Source: Euglena gracilis (Eukaryota > Euglenida > Euglenophyceae > Euglenales). Taken from it: a DNA stretch of 64,000 nt. A program made the translations under genes and the position numbers. Below, in pieces: positions 1 through 11,098 of the stretch; position 1 is the first letter of the stretch, and every line of letters starts with the position of its first letter. Under the pieces are notes generated by a model. That model had not been told where the DNA came from. It saw nothing but the letters and a program-made list of their open reading frames with translations, and did no database searches. The DNA lies in NCBI GenBank assembly GCA_039621445.1, contig CP154956.1, positions 89,410,482 to 89,474,481 of the forward strand, read 5' to 3'.

Positions 1-1790
1 GGTGGGGTGGGTGGTCTGGACCACCCCCAACATCTGGGGACCCCCTACCACCCTACCACCCACCTCAAAACCAAAAGGCTTCCCATCTATCCCTGGGAAC
101 TACCCACCCACCCCTGGGGGGGGGGGGCAGGGGGCCACTTTTGGGGGTCAATTTTGGGGTCCAAAAAATATTTTTTTCGCGCTTCACGCCGAAAATCAAA
201 CAAAATGCCACCCCCCACCTGCTTTAACATCAGCCCTGCCGAAGGCACCGTGGCCACAAAAATGGACATTTTCAAGAAATAATTGGTTAGGTCAGCCTGG
301 GACAGGACCAAAGATTTTTTTTTAATATTCATGACCCCGGAGGGGGGGAAGGGGGGGTGGGGGGGTGGGTCGCGGCCGAGCCCCTCCCCTGGGGGGGGGT
401 ACCCCCGCCGGAGATGGGGCATGGAACCCCACCTCCGGTGAAAGAGGGGGTGGGGGTTCATAAACAGAAACACTCGAAGGCGCTTGAAATCGCCAAAAGT
501 GAACCATTTTCGGCCAGGTGCAAGGTGCCGAAAATTCCACCCCAAACGACCAAAAAATGCAACTTTGGGCAGCATTTTGTCTATTGCCAAAATTTTCAGT
601 GTGAAATGCCTGCAAGGAAAAAAATAATATTTTTTGAAGCCCTCCTATTCTTTTGGCCAAAATACCTCAAAATACCTTCAAAAGCCTTAAAATTTTTTGC
701 CAGAATTCTGCCAAAATTGGAAAAAAAATTCTGCCACAATTTAAATGCAAAAGAACGCGAAACTCTGCCAGAATGAATGAATAAAACTCATTCTGGCAGA
801 ATATTCTCCAACATAAAATAGCAAAATCTGGACAAAAACCAAGCCAACTCCAGGGCAGAGGTTTTTTCAGGACCCACGGTTAAGGACCCACCCATCACCA
901 ACCCCTGAGGCGGCCGGGGGGGGGGGGGTCATTTTTTGGGTCCAAAAAAAATTGGTGCTTCGCACCGAAAATAGAAAACCCGCCTCCGGTGGGGTGCCCA
1001 CTCGGAAAGACCCCCACCCCCTCTGGTCACCAAACTTTAAAAAAAGATACCTGCTCTGGGGAAAAAAATGATTTCTGGCATCATTGGAACGTAGATTATC
1101 ATCAAAATATGTTTTTTTCCTGTTGTTTTTGTTTATGTTTTGCTTTTCAACCTCGTTCGTCGTTCGATGCTCGGACTGCCTTTGGAAAATAGTAAATTAA
1201 AAAAAACCCTTTGAGATGTGAAGGTTTAAAAAACTGATAAAATGCTATAAAAAGCTGAGCCTTGAAACTTTTGGAGTGACTGGCTGGTTTCCCAAACTAA
1301 AATGAGTGGCTGATGTTTTTTGATGATTTTTTGATGATTTTGATTATTTTGAAAGAGTGGAGTGGAGTGACTCCCTGTGGTTCGTAGAACATTACAGGGG
1401 GTGGCATTTTCATCCCCCCTCCCAGGTTTTGGGGTGGGTTGTACACCCCCAGCCAGGGTTCGATATGAGGGTGTAAATTTTTGGTGAGAGGTATCCAGGT
1501 CTGCATCATCCCCCCTCTGATGGTGTGCAACCCCCTGTGACCCAGGGGGATACTGTTTGGATTGAAAATTGGCTAGAGTTTGAGACACACCACTGATAAC
1601 CGTTTTGTTGAGGGGCGACACCCACAATAAATGACAGACTGGGGTGTACATAATTTGTATAATAGGTATGTAAATACATCTATAATATATATAATTTCCA
1701 ATACTAATAAGGTTAATAGGTATAATAAGTTAATAATTAATAATAAGTTAATAGGTATAATAATACACAGAGCGGGGATGCCGGACGCAC
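1..1790. other. No gene recognised; G/C-tract low-complexity DNA
   Basis: Runs of 6-12 G or C alternate with A/T-rich text. I looked for the missing HCF244 C-terminus on the minus strand and did not find it. Any short open frames here look accidental. Confidence 0.5.
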
Positions 1791-1922
1791 CCGCCAAGCT
1801 TCTCACACAATGCGATCACCTCCTTCACGGAGTATGCCTTGGGGCCGGCCAGCGTCAGTGTCTTGCCGATTGTCGAGTCGTGCTGCAGGCAAGCAATGGT
1901 CATCCGTGCAGCGTCCTGGGTG
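1791..1922 (-). CDS. HCF244: HCF244 exon near C-terminus
   Basis: The exon reads TQDAARMTIACLQHDSTIGK, then TLTLAGPKAYSVKEVIALCE and KLGG, corresponding to plant TQDIARLTLIALRN...LTFAGPRAWTTQEVITLCERLAG. The acceptor is AAAGGCAG with one leftover base; the donor is GTGCGT. The family continues for about 80 more residues, which are not visible between position 1 and 1790. Confidence 0.92.
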
Positions 1923-4900
1923 CTGCCTTTGGGCTGCTGCTTCGCTTGAAAATGAGTGATGTTGGAGATGGGGTGCCCGGGGGGGGGGGGGCAGGGGATT
2001 AAATGAAGGTTGCTTTGTACAGGGGGGGTTAGCCCCCCCTGTGGGAGGGGCGTCTAGGCCCTTCCTTCCCCCTTCGCACGGGGGGGGGGGGGGTCCGGAC
2101 CCCCCTGGGAACCCAAAAATTTTTTCTCCTGCGCAAAGCACAGGAGAAAATCAATTTTTTCGTGTATGTTTTAGCTGATTTTTCAAAGAAACACGCGAAA
2201 ACATGATTTTTGGGCATTTTTTTTTTCAAATCCAAAAAAAATTCCAGCGCTTTGGGCAGATTTTTTCCCCCACAAGGCGGCCCTGACCCTTCCAGGGGGG
2301 GCCCCCTCCCCCTCCCTGCTCACTTAATACCCTGGGGGGTCCCAGCCCCAACCTCCCAGGCAGATTTCCTGACAAAATGGCCATTTTCAAAACCCCGGCG
2401 CCGGCCCCAAGGGGTACAGCACACTGCCCACCCCAAAGCCCGGCCCGCCTACTTGGGGGCCTACATGTCCACCTCCTCCCCTCCTTGTCCAAGACGTGCC
2501 AATGTTCCGGGAACGTGACGCGGAGATTATTTAAAGACCAGGGGGAAGGCCCCTCCACCCGCCCACAAGGGGAAACCCCCCCAGGGGGAGGGTTCGGGGA
2601 CCTGAAAAGGAGTCAATTTTGGGATCAAAAAATATGACTCTTCGTACCAAATAAAATTCAAAAATTTGAAACTTTTTTTAAAAAATTGACCAAAACCCCG
2701 CGGGGACCCACAAGGTGCTTGGGGGGGGGGGGGAGGAGGGACCAGCAGTTGCTGAACCGAAGAAATTTCAAAGTATTGGCATAGCACCACGGGGGAAAAA
2801 GCAATGTTCCAAAATGTGGCAAAGAAAGGGGGTGTCAATGACGGTGTGACTTGGTCAGTTCCCTGCTGCCCACGATACCCTCCAGGGAGTGGCAAGTTTT
2901 TCCTGAACACGGCTTCATAGTGGAAGCCAAAAAAAAGAGATGAGGTGTTTGGGAAATCTTGCAAAAAAAATTTGCCACCAAACCTCCCTCCGCCACCAAC
3001 CTTCAAAATAAAAATTTCTGCGACAATACCAAAATCACATATCATTAAAAATATCACCTCCCCAAATTTAGTAATGGCTGCAGCCAAAAACGAAGGTCAA
3101 ACAAAGGCAAACAATAGCCCCAGTGAGGTATGCGATGTGTGTGTCATCGCGGGATTGGGGCATGGCAGAGGACCCACCTGATGCAGGGGTCGATCAAAAC
3201 CCATCTGACTTCACTCCAACTCCTTAGGATGGAGAAAGAGTGATCTGAATCTTAATTCAACCATTCTGCACAAGGGGAAGGGCGGCGCCATCTGCAAAAA
3301 AAGGTGCCGGTGGAGAGAAATTTTGAAATCTGGAAAAAATGCCACAGAGTTCGATGTGAAAGCTGATGGTGGGGTCGGACCCCCCCCCCCAATGTAGGGA
3401 TGGGGGGAGGTCTCCCGTTCAGGGAGGGTGCAGGGGTGGGGGGGGCACCCCCCCCCTCCTGTACAGTGGCGCAGCGCAGTCTGGGTGGTGAATTTTTGCC
3501 AAAAACAATGCCCAAAATGGCATTTGGGGGGGGGGGCAGCTTTTGGGGGAGGGGGGAGGCAAACGTTTTCGGTTCAGCGCTTCGCACCGAGGAAAATCGG
3601 TCAATGGAATACAGTTGGGCTGGGCTGAAAGAAAATGGCACAACACGACAAAAATTGAAAAATGGATCAAATTTGTGTGTTTGAGGGATTTGGAATTCTT
3701 GCCCCCGAGATTTGACTGAAAAATTCCAGCCCAGCTGGACTTCCGCATATTTGCCTGTTTTCAGGTACCAGCTGGGCCCAGCCCGGAAAGAAAAGCACTT
3801 TGGGTTTTTTGGAAGTTAAATTTTCAGCCCAGAGCACCGGAGCCCACTTTTGTTGTTGCCACTGTTTAGTTGAGGGGCACCCCCCACCCCTCCTCCTTGA
3901 CCAGGGGAGACACCCCCCCCCCCCCCCCCCCGACCCCCACCCCTATGGGGTGAGGGCCCAGACAGCAGCAGCCTTTTCCAGCCAACACCTTTTCCCACCG
4001 ACTGGCTGGAGCCCCAGGGTCTTGAAGAAATTCTTGGGGGGGGGCGTTGATGAGTTTGAGGGGGCTTAACGGGGTTTGTCCTGGTCAGATTATTTAAAAC
4101 GGAAGGCCCCCAGGGCGGGAGGGAGGCTGGTGGGTCTAGGACCAGATTCCCATCGGGGGGTCCCGGGCCAGAGGCCCAGGTCTGGGTTATGGCACGGGCA
4201 CTAGAAATTTTTTTAAAAAAATACCCGAGATGGCCCGATTTTCAGGGGGTCCCCCAAGAATTGAGGTCTGCGGGCTGAGTGGTGGGGTGGGGACTCCACC
4301 CGGTCTCAAAAGCATCCTGGTCAAAAAAATGGACGTGAACGCTTTCCAAATTGTTTAAAAAAAAGACGCAGAGTTTGGTCCTGGACGTCACTGGCATGAC
4401 GGCAGACCAGGGGCGATTGCTCAGGTGGCTTGTGTGGACAAGTCGCATTGACAGCGAAGGAAACCCTTTGGATGGCCGTCCAGGAGCGTGATGGTTTGGT
4501 GTGCAGCGCATGGAGCCCCCTCCCTCCCCGGCCCTGGGACCCCGAACCCAACCCCAACCCCTCCTCCCGCCCGGGCTCCTTTTTAAGGATGGGAAAAATG
4601 CCAAAAATTTTCGGCGCAAAGCACCAGAAGGAAAAATTTGACCTTTTTGGGAGGTCTTGGTTCGGACCATACCATTGCTTTACCGACCTTGAGGGCTTTC
4701 CACTTTCAAAAATCCATTCACTTTTCAAAAACAAGTCGCTCACTTCCTACCCTCCCCCCCGGGGGGGGGGTTGGCCAAAAAACCTAAAATCAATGGATTT
4801 TTGCCAAAAAAAAGCCCCTAAAAATTATGATCTTTGGCGGCGGGTGGCCAGATTTGACCATTCGTGCAGACCCCGGGAGGGGGGGGGGGTTGGAGCCCAA

Positions 4901-7900
4901 AACCAGTCAGTAACTCCATAAAAACCAGTCACCCCCTGGGGGGGGGGGGTCGGACATATCTTTTATAAGAATATGGTCCGGACCCCCTTGGCAGGTGGGG
5001 GGTGAGGGGACACCCACCACCTAAGTCCTGTACACCCTCCTTTTTTTTATCAAACCCTGATGCTCCTCGTTTCACCGCTTCAAACTAGTTCAAAATTTTT
5101 TTACTTTTGTTGGTTTGAAATTTCATTTGAACGTTGGGTCATGGATGAATGATTCAATCAGAATCTAGAAAGATAGAATGACAGAGGTGGACAGAGAGAA
5201 ATGGGGGGGAGAGAGGCGGGAAAATAATGATGTGAAGGACGAATGGATAAATGTTTATTCATAAAAACAAATTATAGTCATGGCAATGTCCCATCTGAGT
5301 GCCAAAGACCTCCTCGCCTTCCAACATTGGAACAGCGTACTGCTGGATGAGCGCCTGCATGAAACCACACATCCGGAGGATAGTGTACTTCAGGCCCACC
5401 TGCAGAAGAGAGAAAGGGAGAGTCAAAAAAGGCCAATGTCTCCTGCATCAGCAGAAGAACTATCAAAAAAATGGAATAGCCGATGTTTCTTTTCAAAGAA
5501 ATGGGTTTTCTTTCAAAACACCTGCATCCTTCCCTTCCAAAGCAGGCAAAGAGAGACCGTGGGAGAAACTGAGGAACCCACGCAAACATAATGGAATAAT
5601 TGGTCAATCCACTAAAATTCAGATATCACACCTGTTTGATATATTCCTCCGTGCAGTGCTTGATATCCATCAGAGGCACGTCAGGGGATTTATCGCAATC
5701 AATGATTGTTGGCAAGGTTCATTCAAAGGTTTGCTTTGCTGCCGTTCTTGGAAATGTTGGATGGAACCTCATCCTTGAAATTTGGCCCCAAATCCCCAAA
5801 ACCCATGCCCTCCTCGCACCTAAAATATTATCCCATAAATATTTGCATTGGCACTCCTTTCCCAAAATGTTGGCCCCAAATGAAGAAAAGTGGCGGCGCG
5901 TGTCCCGGGTGTTTTTTTTTGATTTTTTGGGTAATTTTGGTGATTTTTGAGATTTCAGAAATTTTCAACTCTTGCGGGTTACTCGCGATAATTGCACCGC
6001 ACTGCCGGATATATTGCGATAACCATTCATATGAGGTTTTTTTTCTTTTTTGCAATGCCGACCCCCCATTCTCCACACGTGTGTTGTTGTCGAATACCCC
6101 TGCTAAAAAAATGTCTCAAGCAAAATCAAAAAAAAATGAGGGGGAATATTCGGTGGTTTCTTTGAATTTTGAAAATTTGACTTGGTCCCATCGTCCGCAG
6201 GACCACAAACCAGCCTGATCGGACAGCCTGGAGCGAATTTGCACCAGATGAACTCAAATCAACAAACGTAACCCCCCCCATTCAAAACAACCCACGGTTT
6301 AAGACTCTTGGGTTGGTGGAAATCCTGGAGAGGGTCGGTTTGGATGGGGGGCCGGTTTCAGAGGGTACTTGATGTTTCTCTTGTCACAGCCAATGTCTGA
6401 TACGCTTTCTGCCGTCCTGTCCTCTTTTGCTTGTGATGTTGTGATGATGTGGAGATAAAAGAACCAAGCAGTGCTCCATCCGCTCATATTTCATGCAAAA
6501 ATAACCATTCGATGAGCCTGGACGCTCTTTCTGTTGGCGGCTTCCATTGCTTTGTGCATGTTTGTCATCCAACTTGCCATGGGTCGATTTATTCCTTATT
6601 TTGGTTGAAATTCTGCAATGGGTCGGTTTGGAAGGGTAAGTCGGTTTAGAAGGGAGGTCGGTTTAAATGGGGGGGTTTAATAAGCAAAACAAAGGAGCCA
6701 AATAAAAGTTTATTCAGAGAAATCTCATTCAGATTTGCGGTGCCAATATTTTTGGTATTTGGGGCCGGGGTTTTGGGTACGGTACCATGGGTAAATATTT
6801 TGGGTACTCGGGGCCAGGGGTTTGGGTTTTCTTTTGGGGTTTAGCTGTCAAAAAAAAGAACAAATAGCCGAGCTTCAGAACCCCCTAGGTCTGCTGAAAT
6901 AAAGTTTGGGTAGTTTGCTTCTTCGCAGGACAGAAAGCACCGAAAAGGGCGTCAAAAATGGCCAAAAATGCTGTTTTTGGGGGGGTCTTCACCTCCAAAC
7001 TTGGACCGAAAAATCCCAATCTAACTGGATTTGGGCCTTTTTTTGCCTGTTTTTGGGTCCATGTGGGTCCAATTGCAAAGAAAACCAGGCTCATCAAGAA
7101 AATTATCGTCAGTGACTAAGCTTGTGCCCTCCCTGGTCGCTTTCTGATGCTTTTTAGTGGTCTTAACAATCAGGTGAAGGGTTTATCACAAGTGTTTGGT
7201 ATCCAGACCCCAGCCCTATTTCTTACACCAAAAGAATCCCTAACAGCAAACAACCAAACCTGTGCCTCAAACAGGCTTTCCATGGGCTTCCTGTAATTCA
7301 CTAAAACACACATGTTGAGGTCATCCATTCATCCAACCAACCAACCATCCATCTATCCATCACCTGAGGAGGGCATGCGAAAAATAATTAACAACATCTC
7401 CAAGCCTTACCCTAATTTATCCAGCCCTACAAAAACAGGGGACCCCATTTTTGCCCATTGCAGGGGGCATTGTTTTTGCTTCGGATCTCAACCAACACCC
7501 CCCCCCTCCAAAAGCATCTGGCAGCTGTTCAATAACTGGAATTTTCTGAACTTCCAATACCCCATTTTGGTCTTGTTTGTGCTTGGTGCTTGGTGCTTGG
7601 TGCTTTGGTGCGTGATCTGTGGCAGTTTTTGCACGGTATTGTTTAAACATCCCAAAGTTTGCACAAATACACACCGCAGGAAGGGGGGAAATCTGAAAAT
7701 TTGCACTCCAAAATTTGTAAAGCTGCAAAACTCCAAAATCAGTAAAACTAAGAGAACTCGCCGCAGGGGTGACAATCTTGGGGGGTTCACACCAGGCCAT
7801 TGCTTAAGGACCCCGGGGGCCACTGGAGAGCAGTTTTGCCAGACGCCGGAAAAAATGGACCAGCTGGCCCCCCCTCCCCCGCCCCCCCCCCCCCGCTGGA

Positions 7901-10711
7901 AAAAGAATTCCTCCACCGCTGTGCGCCGGGGTGGAAATGAGGTTTTTTTTGTGTTCTTTTTGGCTGATTTTTATCCAAAAAATCCAAAAATACATGGCCA
8001 AAAATGGGTGTTTTTGGCCATTTTGGGGGTCCCAAAAAATTTCGCGCCAGCCACTGGCATTTTTTCCCCACTAGCTAGCCCTGCTAGTGAACTTCCGGGG
8101 AGGGGGTCACTGGGATTTCTACTGGTGAAAATTAGGACTTCCTGCAATCCAGCCTCCGGCCCAGACTGCAAACCCTTAAGCAAAGGCCTGGTTCACACCC
8201 ACCCACCTGCCCATCCACTCACACAGACACCATTGTTTTTTTTATAACAAAACAACAGCAGATGTTGAAAATAAAACAGTGCTGTGTGAATGAAACTTGT
8301 TTGAGAAGAAGATGTATCGCTGTATGCCCATTGCCTTCGCAGCCTGAATGAGTGCCTTCTTGCCCTCCCAATCCACCTGCACCAAAAGAAAGAAACAGAA
8401 AACCAATCCAGAAAACTGACCAGCAAGAAAGGCACAAGGCACTGAAAAGATGGCAAATCAGAACTTGGAAACAGCACAAAGAAAAATGAACCGCAAATGA
8501 TGGGAACTTGTGAGAGGGGAAAAAAAGCTACAAAAATATTGTAGAGACAAAATTGCAAAAAAAGCGAAAAGAATACAGAAACAAAGGGGGAAAAAATATC
8601 AAAGAGCTTTCAAAAAAAAGTTGAAAAAACTACAATCAGATGTCCCTTTCTCAGAAAGAATATGCAATGCCATTATCAAACTCTGGCAAGAACGACAATG
8701 CTCAAGGGATGGGTTCAGAACATCTGAACATGGGGTTCACAATGTGCAAAACACAGAGCACATTTTAGAAGATCTTTGGCATTGGAAAACATGCAGGATG
8801 GCATTATGCTCTTCTGCATTGTTGCAGCTACTTATGATGTTGATCCTGATGTTATGGTGCAGAGTGTGTACTGTGATTGCTTCAATTCACAGCCATTCAA
8901 TATCACTGACGCCCTGGAGTTGGACAGATTTCCATTTTTTTTAATGATAATCTCATATAAACAGGGTTTTGGAATTTTTTGACCGATTTTACAGAGTATT
9001 TGAGAGGGTGGTGTGGGGTTTCGTGCAATCAGGCTCTTCTGTAAACTGTCAAAACGTTCAAGAAATCTTATCAAAACGTTTCATACATTCTGCCATTGGT
9101 ATGCAAAAATTTGTCAAACCGTTCCAAGAGGAGAGGGGCCAGCTGTAACACCCAGGGGGAAATTTTGTAAAAGAAGGGGATGAAAATATTTGGGCGGAGA
9201 CACCTCCCGGATGGACTCTTCGGGGCGAGCAGTGGCCACGTCCACCACAGTGTGCACGCCGACAAGTGCAGCGGGCAGTGTCTTGGGGCTTGCGAGGTTA
9301 CCGTTAACGGTCTTGGCGCCCCAATCCCGGAGGAAATCGGCCGGGTTCTGGCGTGGACGGACTAGACAGCGTACATCACAGGTAGGCACCTCTGGTCGAG
9401 AACAAATTTGTTCAACCATGTGGCAAAAAATATTGCCTCTCATGACAAACTAAAAAAGGTATCGAAGAAGAAAAACATCATACACAGATGACAGCATCTT
9501 GTGAGTGACGACGATCGAGAAATCAATACTTGTGTCGATGAATATTAACCCCAAATAACCCCCCTGCTGATTTTAGGCAAAAATCTAACACCTCAAATTG
9601 TGACATCCGGCGCATACAATTTTTTTTACCAACCCCCAGGGGGGGGTCACTCCACTCTTCGAAAAACCAGTCAGTCACTCTTTTTTGGGAAACCAGTCAG
9701 TCACCCCCGGGGGGGGGGTGTCGGCCACTCAGGAGAACTGGCCACTTTCCAGTCACTTTAGGCCATTTTAGGCCAAAAATTTTTTTCTTTGGTGCCGGGG
9801 TCACTCAAGCCACTTTCGCCCACCCCTGGCCGACCCAGAGGGGGGTTGGGGCCGAAAACCAGTCAGTCACTCTGAAAAAACCAGTCAATCACCCCGAGGG
9901 GGGGTCGGCCAGTGCTTAAGCAATTGACTGATCCGGCGACTCCGGATTTCTCAAAAAATCCAACCCCCATCAAAACTATGTGAATGCAACAACAATAGGT
10001 GATTCATTTCGACATTTTTTAACAAAAAAAACTGAAAAAAAATCCCAAATATAACACCACCCCCTTCGGGGTTTCAGCAAAAGACCCCCAAAAATAGACC
10101 CAGGGTCTTCTTTGGGGGGGAACAAATTAAGAGATTTGACTTCATTTAGCCTGGCGAGTTGTCCATCTCAGAAAAAATTTCCTGCCACTGCAGCATTTCA
10201 ATGCTTTGCCAGAGGTGCCGGGTTGTATCCTGCGTCCAGTGCCACCCGTACGATCTAAGAATGGGGAAAGCTGATGGAAGGGGGACAAACTTCCCTTCAC
10301 AAGAAGGCCATTGAAACCAGAAATTGTTTCCGGACTCCGGACCTGTCCTAAAAAACAAAATATTGCTTGCCTCACCCCAAAGGTGAGAAATTTCATACAC
10401 ACAGACATGAAGGCGAAGGCGGCAAGGTGAAGGTGTTGAGAGGACACACGCCTGTCGGCCAAGAGTGCCCGTCGCCCCGACCACCAGCATGGTTTTGGCG
10501 GCCACAGGTGTCCCCGTGGTCATGGCTGCAGCGGACGGTGGCAGAATGCCAATAGACCTCCACCTCCAATCTGCCTCCGTCTTTCTGTCTTGGCTTGGGG
10601 CCACTCTGCATTATTGTGGAGGACTGGGGAAGATAGACACTTGTGCACAACCAGAACGGGCGGTGCGACAAGCAGGAAGCACATGGAGAGCGACACCAAC
10701 AAAAACGACAT
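1791..10711 (-). CDS. HCF244: HCF244/Ycf39-like photosystem II assembly factor, nuclear split gene, 3' end missing
   Basis: This NAD(P)-binding SDR-type protein helps make and insert photosystem II D1 protein; in plants it is HCF244 and in cyanobacteria Ycf39. Exons read on the minus strand: 10564-10711 (inferred), 10452-10525, 10225-10254, 9204-9377, 8302-8376, 5632-5706, about 5293-5399, and 1791-1922. Together they give, in order, the dinucleotide-binding GATGTLGRQ motif, DVRCLVRPR, DFLRDWGA, VDWEGK, VPLMDIKHCTE, CGFMQALI and LTLAGPKA, all in the order and spacing known for HCF244. About ten residues between GEEVFGT and TQDAARM (the YMD region) were not found. The C-terminal 80 or so residues are not seen and probably lie left of the window. 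Introns mix GT-AG, GC-AG and two without GT/AG. Family identity is very sure; exact intron borders at non-canonical junctions rest on reading frame and protein alignment. Confidence 0.93.
1923..5292 (-). other. HCF244 intron region holding an unplaced micro-exon
   Basis: About ten codons (the family's DAPTRVAYMD segment) must lie here, but no matching sequence was found. The rest is G/C-tract repeat DNA, including a CCAGTCAGTAACTCC-type repeat at 4895-4930 and a CATACCATTGCTTTACC end at 4668. Confidence 0.5.
5293..5399 (-). CDS. HCF244: HCF244 exon 7, 3' border uncertain
   Basis: After a CTCTTCTGCAG acceptor the frame reads VGLKYTILRMCGFMQALIQQ then YAVPMLEGEEVFGTQM, matching the plant stretch ending VWGTDAP. 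The frame stays open only to a stop near 5255. The true exon end is within a few bases of 5293, and no GT donor fits, so the next intron may also be non-canonical. Confidence 0.88.
5632..5706 (-). CDS. HCF244: HCF244 exon 6
   Basis: The 25 codons IIDCDKSPDVPLMDIKHCTE and EYIKQ correspond to plant IHNCDKHPEVPLMEIKYCTE. There is no AG in the right place upstream, and an in-frame TGA lies shortly before, so the preceding intron must end non-canonically. The 3' end is CAG followed by GTGTGA, a normal donor. Confidence 0.93.
5707..8301 (-). other. Nonconventional intron of HCF244 with complementary ends
   Basis: The 2.6-kb intron begins AACAAGTTTC and ends TTGCCAACA. Bases CAAGTTTCATTC near the 5' end pair with GAATGAACCTTG near the 3' end, 11 of 12 positions complementary. 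The border is fixed by protein alignment (FFS then IIDCDK). The intron contains a separate hAT-like element at 7793-8190. Confidence 0.78.
7793..8190. mobile_element. hAT-like MITE with perfect 8-bp target duplication
   Basis: The 398-bp element starts CAGGCCATTGCTTAAGG and ends CCTTAAGCAAAGGCCTG. It is flanked by GTTCACAC at 7785-7792 and 8191-8198. A CAG-type terminus with an 8-bp duplication is the hAT hallmark. No transposase ORF is present. Confidence 0.85.
8302..8376 (-). CDS. HCF244: HCF244 exon 5
   Basis: The 25 codons VDWEGKKALIQAAKAMGIQR and YIFFS follow a canonical pyrimidine-rich TTTGGTGCAG acceptor. The exon must end after TCA (Ser), because plant HCF244 continues Ser-Ile with the next exon; no GT is present there. 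Confidence 0.93.
8510..8982 (+). pseudogene. Unrecognised coding-like stretch inside an HCF244 intron
   Basis: Plus-strand frames at 8510-8800 (basic, Lys-rich, then DVPFSERICNAIIKLWQERQ) and 8776-8982 (ENMQDGIMLFCIVAATYDVD) have protein-like composition, unlike surrounding repeats. They overlap in different frames, suggesting one decayed ORF with a frameshift. No family recognised. It lies antisense in the GT-AG intron 8377-9203, so it is probably a remnant of an inserted element. Confidence 0.3.
9204..9377 (-). CDS. HCF244: HCF244 exon 4
   Basis: The 58 codons run from DVRCLVRPRQNPADFLRDWG through NGNLASPKTLPAALVGVHTV to ATARPEESIRE, closely matching plant HCF244 without gaps. The start follows a non-canonical intron end (CCTACCTGT). 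The 3' end is GAG followed by GTGTCT, a normal donor. Confidence 0.93.
9378..10224 (-). other. Nonconventional intron of HCF244 with complementary ends
   Basis: The 847-nt intron starts AACCC and ends CCTACCTGT, so it lacks GT/AG. Starting six bases in, GGCACCTCTGG pairs perfectly with CCAGAGGTGCC that ends eight bases before the 3' border (11 bp, no mismatch; plus-strand positions 10209-10219 and 9385-9395). This matches the end-pairing known for euglenid nonconventional introns. Inside it lie G/C-tract repeats with the CCAGTCAGTCAC motif (about 9650-9900). Confidence 0.8.
9650..9905. repeat. CCAGTCAGTCAC repeat cluster
   Basis: Several copies of AACCAGTCAGTCAC separated by C/G runs occur on both sides of a GGCCACTTT core. 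The same words recur at 4895-4930 and 20985-21255, marking a dispersed family. Confidence 0.5.
10225..10254 (-). CDS. HCF244: HCF244 micro-exon, 30 nt
   Basis: Ten codons, IVRVALDAGY, fill exactly the gap between TLGRQ and DVRCLVR in the HCF244 family (plant IVRRALDEGY). The left border is a normal TTCTTAG acceptor. The right border has no GT: the intron begins AACCCGG. Too short to be picked up by ORF calling. Confidence 0.9.
10452..10525 (-). CDS. HCF244: HCF244 exon 2, dinucleotide-binding motif
   Basis: The exon encodes MTTGTPVAAKTMLVVGATG followed by TLGRQ. GxTGxxGR is the Rossmann-fold NAD(P)-binding loop, and GTPV just before it is also shared with plant HCF244. The exon ends at CAG followed by GCGTGT, a GC donor whose intron ends in TTCTTAG at 10255. 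Confidence 0.9.
10564..10711 (-). CDS. HCF244: HCF244 exon 1, putative signal peptide exon
   Basis: The minus-strand frame starting at ATG 10711-10709 encodes MSFLLVSLSMCFLLVAPPVL, a strongly hydrophobic stretch followed by VVHKCLSSP. This looks like an ER signal peptide, as expected for plastid proteins of algae with a secondary plastid. A 38-nt GT...AG intron (10526-10563) would join it in frame to the conserved exon. That tiny intron and the start codon are inferences. The alternative start is ATG at 10523 or one further upstream in the downstream frame. Confidence 0.5.
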
Positions 10712-10845
10712 TTGGAACTCTGTCTGGGGCCGCCTGCAGATGTACTGGGCTTCTGAAGGTGATGTAGCCTGGCCCTGCATGGAAATGGTTTCAGGCGATG
10801 AGGAGAGGCCTGCGTTTGGTGTTCACTCCAAAAAAAAATGCCATT

Positions 10846-10999
<154 letters not shown>

Positions 11000-11098
11000 T
11001 CATGTTTACACACAGACAGACAGACAAATAGGGACTTGATCAAGCCGGGGTCCCTCCTGCCCCCTCTGCCCCCCCCCTGCAACCCAGTTGTGGTTGTT

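Noticed and set aside
7312-8247. 311-codon open frame on the plus strand
   Set aside because: It runs through an HCF244 intron, a hAT-like element and homopolymer tracts; no domain and Pro/Cys-rich low complexity.
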